Shown one piece after another: positions 57,884-64,000 of a stretch of 64,000 nucleotides of DNA. The position numbers were made by a program, and so were the translations under genes. Source of the stretch: Stigmatella ashevillena (lineage in GTDB: Bacteria > Myxococcota > Myxococcia > Myxococcales > Myxococcaceae); assembly GCF_028368975.1 (NCBI RefSeq), contig NZ_JAQNDM010000002.1:7372425-7436424 (forward strand). The letters run 5' to 3'. The first letter of the stretch is position 1. Each line of letters starts with the position of its first letter. Under the pieces are notes generated by a model. That model did no database searches. It saw only the letters and a program-made list of their open reading frames with translations, and had not been told where the DNA came from.

Positions 57884-57903
57884 ATTATGACGGTCGTCAT
57901 AAT
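57884..57903. promoter_or_regulatory. Palindromic operator-like site
   Basis: Perfect 8-base arms ATTATGAC and GTCATAAT separated by GGTC. It is AT-rich against the high-GC background and sits between divergent genes (57806 and 58026), overlapping a plausible promoter. The size fits a TetR- or MarR-type dimer. Confidence 0.6.
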
Positions 57904-58025
57904 GCAGAGCGCTGTCCTCTCTGTCAACGGCGCCCTCTTCGGCGTGAACCACGACGCATGCCAAAGTGCGTCATGCTTCGGCCACCTTGCTCCGACCTCT
58001 CCCTCGTTGGGAGAGTGCTGCTCCC

Positions 58026-59129
58026 ATGAAAGCTTCCCCCTGGCAGAAAAGGGGCCCACTCGCGGCCCTGTCCCTCCTGTTGCTGAGCACCCTGGCAGAG
58101 GCCACCACCGTTCGTGTCCATTACGACGTGGGCTATGGCAACCGCGTGACCATCCGTGGAAGCAAATCCCCCCTCTCCTGGACCACCGGCATCAACGCCA
58201 CCTGGAGCGCGGGCAACATCTGGACCCTGTCCTGGTCCAACTCCGCGGGTGATGTGGAGATCAAACCCCTCGTCAACGACACCGTCTGGTCCACCGGCGC
58301 CAACTACCGCATCAAGGCGGGCGCCACGGTGGAGCTCTACCCTTTCTTCGGCCCGGCCTCGGGGCGGTTGCAGTACGTCTCCAATGTCTATTCTCCGCAG
58401 CTCGGTAATTCCCGCACGCTTGCGGTCTATCTGCCCCCCAGTTATTCGGAGAACCCGCTCAAGCGCTATCCTGTCTTGTATGCCCATGACGGACAGAACC
58501 TGTTCAATGCCTCCACCGCCTTTGGTGGCGTCGAATGGCGCATGGACGAGACCGCCAATGCCCTCATCGGCAACGGTTCCATGGACGAGGTCATCATTGT
58601 TGGGGTCTACAACGCCGAGGCCCATCGCATCTACGAATACACCCCCTGCTGCGACTCTCAATACGGCGGCGGGGGCGCGGACAAATATGAGCGCTTCCTC
58701 ATCGACACGGTAAAGCCCTACGTCGATCAGAACTTCCGCACGTTGACGGGAAAGCAGAACACCGCCCTTCTCGGCTCGTCACTCGGTGGGCTGGTGTCTT
58801 TTTATGTTGGACGGCGCAATCCGTCTGTCTTCGGCAAGCTCGCGGCGCTGTCGAGTTCCTTCTGGTGGAACAACCAGACGCTCACCCAGCAGGTAGAGGT
58901 GTCTCCTACGAAGGTGGAGGTGAACGTCTACCTTGATGCAGGGACGAGCGGTGACGGGTTGACCGAGACAACCCGCATGCGCGATGCGCTTGTGGCGGAT
59001 GGCCACCTCCAGGGTGGAGATCTCTTCTATTACGTGGCCCAGGGCGCGGGACACAATGAATCCGCCTGGGCTGCACGGTTGAATCTGCCCCTCACGTACC
59101 TCTTCCCCTGGCAGGGCACGGCCTACTGA
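58026..59129 (+). CDS. Secreted esterase (Fes/esterase D-like) with N-terminal sugar-binding-like domain
   Basis: A 367-residue exported alpha/beta hydrolase. Signal peptide 1-26, then an Ig-like region like starch-binding/CBM20 modules (about 27-110: VRVHYDVGYGNRVTIRGSKS, NIWTLSWSNSAGDVEIKPLV). The catalytic domain resembles carbohydrate esterase family 1: RTLAVYLPPSYSENPLKRYP, HDGQNLF, nucleophile in LGSSLGG, and the His in QGAGHNESAW. The start is the ATG at 58026. Likely attacks ester-decorated polysaccharides. Confidence 0.85.
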   Translation: MKASPWQKRGPLAALSLLLLSTLAEATTVRVHYDVGYGNRVTIRGSKSPLSWTTGINATWSAGNIWTLSWSNSAGDVEIKPLVNDTVWSTGANYRIKAGATVELYPFFGPASGRLQYVSNVYSPQLGNSRTLAVYLPPSYSENPLKRYPVLYAHDGQNLFNASTAFGGVEWRMDETANALIGNGSMDEVIIVGVYNAEAHRIYEYTPCCDSQYGGGGADKYERFLIDTVKPYVDQNFRTLTGKQNTALLGSSLGGLVSFYVGRRNPSVFGKLAALSSSFWWNNQTLTQQVEVSPTKVEVNVYLDAGTSGDGLTETTRMRDALVADGHLQGGDLFYYVAQGAGHNESAWAARLNLPLTYLFPWQGTAY

Positions 59130-59152
59130 CAGGGGCATCGGATCCCGCTGTC

Positions 59153-61033
59153 CTAGTCAGAGACCTCGATGTCATCGATGAACCCACGGAAGTCACCGGT
59201 CAGAGGGCTGTAGTCGTAGGTGATCAAAATCCGGTCGATCGTCTTGCCCGCCAACCACTGCCCGATCTGGGACTTCGTTTGCGTCCACGCGTTGACGGTG
59301 CCCCGGTCCGCGCCAGGGTGCATGCTGACGCCGTTGAGGTCCGTGGCGCCCGAGTCCCGAAGGGTTGAGCCGTCCGTCATCACGAGGTCCACGGTCACGT
59401 GCCGGGAAAGGCTGTTCTGGGGGTAAGTCCAGAAGGACAGCCGGGTCGAAGCGTGGACTGGAATGTGGACGTCGTAGGCTTTGAAATAGGAGAAGGAAGC
59501 CCCGCCAGCCTGGGTATCCCGTCCGGTGATTCGCAGGGCCCGGCTTCCGCTGTGGGCCTGTTCACCCGAGACGGCCCTGAAGTCGACGCCGCCCGTGCCT
59601 CCATACCCTGTCACTCCCTGGCTTCCGCCCCCCGTGGGGTCGATGGTGTTGGTCCAGGTGAGGGCAGCGTCGGTTTCCTCTCCGCCCGTGCGGAACCAGA
59701 CGGGGCCATTGGAGGGCGCAATGGGAACCGCCGACGTGGGCGCATCGAGTCCCTGGATCAGCCGCGTCACTTTGCCCGACAGGCGCAGGTAGAAGTCAGA
59801 GGAGAGATAGGTGCCGTCGGAACTCAGCGTGAGGAAGTACTGGTTGGTGGGCGCCATCGACGAGTCCTCGGCCGCCTTCGCAATGGCCGTCCCCTCGTCA
59901 TATTCGTCGAACATCGCGATGTAGGCCGCGGAGATGCCGGCGGCGCGGATGTTGGTGGCCTGCTTCCACAGGAGCGCCCCTGCGCGCCGAGGGATCAAGT
60001 TCTTCGCCCCTCCATTCCAGTTGTACCAGGCGAAACCGGGAAACATGACCGGCTGGTAGGCTTGGCCGTTGGTGTTGCAGTAGGCGAGATCCGGGAGCAG
60101 GTAATTGTTCTTGAAGTTGTCGACATCCGCGTCGGTGCTGTACCGGCCGACGGTCCACGGCGAGATCATGTGGAACTTCTTGTACACGTCGGTGAATCCC
60201 GGCTTCGAGTCTCCACTGCTGGTGCGCCAGTTCGTGGGCACTCCGCCGATGACGTAGGCCCCTTGGCCACGGAACCAGTCGACAAGTTCAGAGGCCTGGG
60301 CGGCGGAGCCCGGCCGATCCGTGAAGCCCAGGCCCCAGATCGATACCACGGGCTTTCCGTCCTGGGTCGCGTAGCGCGAGGAGGAGGGCAGGTGGAGCTG
60401 GCCGACGATCTGATTCGTCCAGTCATCCTTGACCATCTGGAGGAAGGTGGCGTCGCTCAGCCCCGAGACGTCATACATGATGTAGAAGAGGCGCCCGGTG
60501 GCCTCGGCGGCGGTCCTCACCTTGCTCGCGACGCTGTCGCGATGCGCCATGAAGACCCCATCCGTCGTCAGGAACCGTTGCACGGCGGCGCCGTCGATGC
60601 CGTATTGTTGCATCCATTGGAAATGTTTGTTCACAACGTCCGATGGATAGGAGGAGAACAGCTTCGCCGGAGCCCCGTTGCCAAGCGGCGCATAGCCGGT
60701 CTGGAAGAGTGACCCGGGCGCGTACTCCGAGATGTCCGGGTACAAGTCGAAGGTCTGGTGGCCGGGGGCGGGAACGCCCTCGTTGGACCGGTAGACCCCG
60801 GCTGACCAGTGAGACCACCGCTCGGTGGGGGAGCCGTCTCCATAGGCGGTGAACCAACCCTGGTAGCCGACAATGACTTTGTCCCGGATGCCCTGCGTGA
60901 CGGCCGCTTGGCGCGTCTCGCCTACGGCCTCCGCGGGGTTGCGGAGGGTGGCTTCATCCGCCTCCAGACAGCCCGCCACGGTGAGGGAGAGAGAGACCGC
61001 CCAGAGAGCCCTGCTCGATCGTCGCTTGGTCAT
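59153..61033 (-). CDS. Secreted GH71/GH99-like glycoside hydrolase with C-terminal carbohydrate-binding module
   Basis: A 626-residue lipoprotein (lipobox VAGCLEA at about 18-24). The catalytic region (about 45-410) resembles GH71/GH99-type enzymes acting on mannans or fungal glucans: IVGYQGWFTAYGDGSPTERW, LFSSYPSDVVNKHFQWMQQY, VQRFLTTDGVFMAHRDSV, then MFPGFAWYNWNGG and YIAMFDEYDEGTAIA. A C-terminal CBM-like jelly roll follows (about 480-626). Catalytic acids are not certain. Confidence 0.82.
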   Translation of the reverse strand: MTKRRSSRALWAVSLSLTVAGCLEADEATLRNPAEAVGETRQAAVTQGIRDKVIVGYQGWFTAYGDGSPTERWSHWSAGVYRSNEGVPAPGHQTFDLYPDISEYAPGSLFQTGYAPLGNGAPAKLFSSYPSDVVNKHFQWMQQYGIDGAAVQRFLTTDGVFMAHRDSVASKVRTAAEATGRLFYIMYDVSGLSDATFLQMVKDDWTNQIVGQLHLPSSSRYATQDGKPVVSIWGLGFTDRPGSAAQASELVDWFRGQGAYVIGGVPTNWRTSSGDSKPGFTDVYKKFHMISPWTVGRYSTDADVDNFKNNYLLPDLAYCNTNGQAYQPVMFPGFAWYNWNGGAKNLIPRRAGALLWKQATNIRAAGISAAYIAMFDEYDEGTAIAKAAEDSSMAPTNQYFLTLSSDGTYLSSDFYLRLSGKVTRLIQGLDAPTSAVPIAPSNGPVWFRTGGEETDAALTWTNTIDPTGGGSQGVTGYGGTGGVDFRAVSGEQAHSGSRALRITGRDTQAGGASFSYFKAYDVHIPVHASTRLSFWTYPQNSLSRHVTVDLVMTDGSTLRDSGATDLNGVSMHPGADRGTVNAWTQTKSQIGQWLAGKTIDRILITYDYSPLTGDFRGFIDDIEVSD

Positions 61034-61093
61034 ACGGACATACAGACCAAGAATGAGACCTGAATGTCAATAAAGAGCAGAAAAACCTGCTTG

Positions 61094-62548
61094 CTATGGA
61101 CCTCGGAGGACGGTCAGCCCCAGGTCGGTGAGGACGAGCAGCATGCTGGGTGTCACCGTGGGCTCATAGACGAGTTGCAAGATGCGTTGGCCAGAGACCT
61201 GCTGCACGTGGGTCAACGTCAAGCCATCCGGCTCCAGCCGCCAGAGGCCCGCACCGTTCGTGCCGATGTAGAGCGCGCCATCGTCCGTTGCTTTGAGCGC
61301 GAGAATCCGGTTCGAGGGCAGCCCTGCGAGTTTCGACCAGTTCCCCGTGGACCGGGACTTCGGTGTCATCGCCCAGACGCCGAACTCCGCGCTGCCCAGG
61401 TAGTAGTGGCCCGAGGAGGTCTGCTCGAAGGCTCGCCAGAAATCATCAGACGCTTGATCGTTGAGCGCGTGGTTGAAGCCCTTGAAGGTCCAAGGCGTGG
61501 GGCCTGTCCAGGTGTTCTCGCGATCCCACTCCTCGAGCCGCGCACTCGGAACCAGGACACCCGCCATCTGTTCGTTCGCGACGAGGACGTCCCCATTGCT
61601 TGCGATGCCGAGCCCGTACATCGGCGGGCATTGCAGGGATTCGGCCTTCGTTCCATCCGGATTCGTGGTGATGAGGTACCAGCCTGGATGACGGTGGCTG
61701 TTGTACGTGAGCCCCTGGATGCGAGTCACGCCGTGGTTTGTCGTGACGTAGAGGTCTCCGCGATACGGGCCGCGCGTCACGCGAGCGCAGTTCAGGATGC
61801 TGCGGTCTTCTTCGTAGTGAAAGTCATTCGTGTTGTGGATTCCGATCTGCTTGCCTGCGTTCGACGCGCCAGTGGTGCGCCAGACGTGTTCCTCGAGCGC
61901 GACGGTCCCGTCGGGTTGGAGGCGGACCGCATCGAGATCTCCCTTCTGGTACTCGGCGTAACGCTCGGGGGTGTAGTTCGCCTCGCCCGGGCCGGGGATG
62001 TACGTGCGCTGGGAGATGCCTTCCGCGCGCTGCATCTCGGGAGCGCGATATCCCACGTACGCGCGGCCGGCCTCACCGCCGCAGATGACCGTCGAGTCGA
62101 TCGCAAGCGAGTCCCGGCCAAACGGCTGGCGTGCCTGACCGACGCCTGCGGTCCATACCGGCGCCGGGTCGCCCGGGCGCATCACGCCAATGCGATTTCC
62201 ATCGAGCAGCCAGAGGTTGAGCCCTTCATCGAGCCCCACGCTCTGGGGGGTACCGGCGCCAAACGCCTGCGTGTAGTCGAGCACCGCATCCACCGGCCAC
62301 GGACCTGCGCCTTGCGGCTCGCCGGTGTCGGGCACCGTCCCGGGTCCCTCGTCCGGTGGGGGGGGAGAGGGCGGATTCTCGTCCACTGGGGGAACCGGAG
62401 GGATGTCCGAGGGAACTTCGCTTCCCAGCGAAGGGCCGGGCTCCGGGTGTTCCTGTGAGTCGATTGTCCTGGGCCGGTCATCGCAACCCATGGCAAGCAA
62501 TGAGATGACCGTGAGCCCTGCCCCCACCGCGCCTGCACGAATGCCCAT
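61094..62548 (-). CDS. Propeller-type lipoprotein, 484 aa
   Basis: A predicted lipoprotein (lipobox LLAMGCDD near 17-24) with a Pro/Glu/Asp-rich linker (about 25-75) and a beta-propeller (blades such as QSVGLDEGLNLWLLDGNRIG, GDLYVTTNHGVTRIQGLTYN, GALYIGTNGAGLWRLEPDGL). The start is the ATG at 62548 with a GAGGAGGAAC ribosome site. It resembles sensor-type propeller domains outside two-component systems. Confidence 0.75.
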   Translation of the reverse strand: MGIRAGAVGAGLTVISLLAMGCDDRPRTIDSQEHPEPGPSLGSEVPSDIPPVPPVDENPPSPPPPDEGPGTVPDTGEPQGAGPWPVDAVLDYTQAFGAGTPQSVGLDEGLNLWLLDGNRIGVMRPGDPAPVWTAGVGQARQPFGRDSLAIDSTVICGGEAGRAYVGYRAPEMQRAEGISQRTYIPGPGEANYTPERYAEYQKGDLDAVRLQPDGTVALEEHVWRTTGASNAGKQIGIHNTNDFHYEEDRSILNCARVTRGPYRGDLYVTTNHGVTRIQGLTYNSHRHPGWYLITTNPDGTKAESLQCPPMYGLGIASNGDVLVANEQMAGVLVPSARLEEWDRENTWTGPTPWTFKGFNHALNDQASDDFWRAFEQTSSGHYYLGSAEFGVWAMTPKSRSTGNWSKLAGLPSNRILALKATDDGALYIGTNGAGLWRLEPDGLTLTHVQQVSGQRILQLVYEPTVTPSMLLVLTDLGLTVLRGP

Positions 62549-62600
62549 CCGTTCCTCCTCTGACGGTGGGTCCGTTCGCAAGTTCCGGGCCGACGGCTTT

Positions 62601-62999
62601 CTAGTGCTTCGCGCCGCGCGCGGCGTCGGCACTCCAGATCCCCGAGCCGTGCGCGGCGATATAGAAGAACGCGAAGCAGTACAGCACGGCGAGCTCGCCC
62701 TTGTTCACGAGCGGGTTGAGATTTCCTTGGGCGGGAATCACGTGCCCGAGAAAGAAGGCGACCGCCATGGTGCCGCTGGAGAGGAAGGCCGCAGGGGCCG
62801 CAAACAGTCCGATCGCGATGAGCAGGCCGCCCACGAGCTCGATCGAGCCCGCGCCGTAGACGATGAACGCAGGGGCCTCGGGCGGTATGCCTCCGAACAT
62901 GCCGAGGACCTTCTGCATCCCGTGCAGCATGAACATCAGTCCGGCGGCGATTCGAAACAGGGCGTAGAGGCGTTCGGCGTGAGGTTTCAGGAATTTCAT
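62601..62999 (-). CDS. DoxX-family membrane protein
   Basis: 132 residues with four membrane segments, characteristic of DoxX proteins (RIAAGLMFMLHGMQKVLGMF, GSIELVGGLLIAIGLFAAPA). The start is the ATG at 62999 with GGAGAAC upstream. The role in the family ranges from quinone-linked oxidoreductase subunits to detoxification; unknown here. Confidence 0.85.
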   Translation of the reverse strand: MKFLKPHAERLYALFRIAAGLMFMLHGMQKVLGMFGGIPPEAPAFIVYGAGSIELVGGLLIAIGLFAAPAAFLSSGTMAVAFFLGHVIPAQGNLNPLVNKGELAVLYCFAFFYIAAHGSGIWSADAARGAKH

Positions 63000-63384
63000 G
63001 GAGTTCTCCGGGAAGAGACGGCGAGCACTGCAAGGCGGCAGCGCCGCTCCGCAGGGCCTCTTCTCTACTGGTTGCGCACGCCGCGGTGAAGGGCCCTCCT
63101 GGGAGAACGGCCACTGGCTGTTCGGCGGGAAGGGTCCCAGAGGACCCAGCCGGACAGGTGTGGCAGGACTGGCCTGATCGACAGCGGCTCCTCCAGCAGT
63201 CAGGCACTCGGCGCCGCGCAAGAAGAGGGCTTGGGAGCGTTGTGAGCCCAGGTCTCAGTTATGAGAACACGTCCCTGTTTCACACAGGGTTACCCCTGAA
63301 GGGGTACGCTCCCTGCGCTGGCGCTGCGTGCTCACCCCGGCCGCATCCGCGCAGGCACTGCTCGCTCGCAGGATCGACTCAACC
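63000..63384. other. Intergenic, 385 bases, with two adjacent hairpins
   Basis: No gene. Two short hairpins sit back to back at 63273-63289 (CCCTGT ... ACAGGG, loop TTCAC) and 63291-63306 (TACCCC, loop TGAA, GGGGTA), about 80 bases ahead of the kinase gene. They may be a regulatory leader of the kinase mRNA. Confidence 0.4.
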
Positions 63385-64000
63385 ATGTTGGACATTCCCG
63401 GTTACAAGGTGCTGGGCACGATTCGAGCCACCAGCTCGAACGTGCTCTTCCATGCGGTGCGTGAGGCCGATGGCCTGCCCGTCATCCTCAAGACGCCCAT
63501 GGCGCCGACGCCAGGCCCCAGCGAGCGCGAACGCTACCGCCGGGAATTCGGAATCCTGCAGCGGCTCCGGGACGTGAGCGGCGTGGCCAAGCCCTATTCC
63601 TGTGAGCGGCTCCGTGAGCGGCCGGTCCTCTTGCTGGAGAAGATTCAAGGCGAACCCCTGTCCGAGTCCTCGGGCCGCCCGCTGGAGGTCACCCGGTGCC
63701 TCGGCGTGGCCATCTCCCTGGCCTCGACCCTGGCGAAGATTCACTGCCGCCATGTCATCCACAAGGACATCAAGCCCTCCAACATCATCCTCGAGCCTTC
63801 GGGCGAGGCGCGACTCATCGACTTCGGGGTGGCCACGCTGCAGAAGGTCGAGCATCTGGATGCAGCCCCTCCCCATCTGATCGAGGGGACGCTCGCATAC
63901 ATGTCGCCCGAGCAGACGGGACGGATGAACCGGGCGGTGGACTATCGGACCGACTTCTACTCATTGGGCGTGACGCTTTACGAATTGCTCACGGGCCAGC
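63385..64000 (+). CDS. Ser/Thr protein kinase of the large kinase/AAA+/histidine-kinase type, 3' end missing
   Basis: The first 205 residues form a kinase domain with motifs: Lys in VILKTPM, HKDIKPSNIIL (catalytic loop; HKD in place of HRD), IDFGVA (DFG), GTLAYMSPEQTGRMNRAVDY (activation loop and APE-like SPEQ) and TDFYSLGVTLYELLTG. The GRMNRAVDYRTDFYSLGVTL stretch is typical of the 1500-2000-residue signalling proteins that continue with an AAA+ ATPase, GAF and histidine-kinase domains. The gene runs off the window. Confidence 0.88.
   Translation, partial: MLDIPGYKVLGTIRATSSNVLFHAVREADGLPVILKTPMAPTPGPSERERYRREFGILQRLRDVSGVAKPYSCERLRERPVLLLEKIQGEPLSESSGRPLEVTRCLGVAISLASTLAKIHCRHVIHKDIKPSNIILEPSGEARLIDFGVATLQKVEHLDAAPPHLIEGTLAYMSPEQTGRMNRAVDYRTDFYSLGVTLYELLTGQ

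Overview
This 64 kb window is high-GC bacterial DNA that looks myxobacterial, most like the Cystobacter/Stigmatella/Archangium group. The signs are eukaryote-like Ser/Thr kinases (two), many secreted lipoproteins with Cys-rich or Kelch-type domains, a relic of a sigma-54 activator, dispersed IS91-type transposase tails, and GTG/TTG starts with frequent 4-base stop/start overlaps. There are no rRNA genes, no complete tRNA genes and no CRISPR array. That taxonomic placement is an inference from gene content only.

Left part (1-17.6 kb), metabolism and transport: an iron-type alcohol dehydrogenase cut by the window edge; a minus-strand operon of a biopterin-type aromatic amino acid hydroxylase, a small unknown protein and an M28 aminopeptidase, preceded by a LysR gene with its own terminator; a solute-binding lipoprotein coupled to a CDF metal transporter; a minus-strand group ampG, mtnP, mtnA and a FucA-like class II aldolase, which together fit the methylthioadenosine-to-DHAP shunt; and a complete glycerol ABC transporter operon, glpSTPQUV, whose two ATPases have complementary motif defects.

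Middle part (17.6-32.6 kb), accessory DNA: a 2.4 kb island bounded by two copies of a roughly 125 bp direct repeat. The island carries a DUF4365 nuclease-like gene coupled to a helix-turn-helix protein. Beyond it lies a gene graveyard: a frameshifted M49-like peptidase fragment, two IS91-type transposase tails, HipA-like kinase, malic enzyme, RND pump and Kef antiporter fragments, and a frameshifted propeller-lectin gene. Within it sit intact genes (Kelch/PKD lipoprotein, Ser/Thr kinase, Cys-rich lipoprotein) and a polymorphic-toxin cassette: a predicted PD-(D/E)xK nuclease toxin broken by a 13-bp tandem duplication, next to an intact Imm49-type immunity gene.

Right part (32.6-64 kb): a branched-chain amino acid/amide type ABC transporter (livG, livF, binding protein, livH, livM) with an outer-membrane porin; a site-2-protease-like membrane protein; a four-gene private chaperone operon (GrpE-like, short Hsp70, a 676-residue unknown protein, and a J protein lacking HPD); a pesticin-type muramidase coupled to an exported protein that may be its immunity factor; a sigma-54 activator relic; a toroid-fold enzyme-like protein; a 1075-residue Ala/Lys-rich repeat protein; a cyclase-family hydrolase; a group of secreted carbohydrate-active proteins and lipoproteins; a DoxX protein; and the start of a large Ser/Thr kinase running off the right edge.
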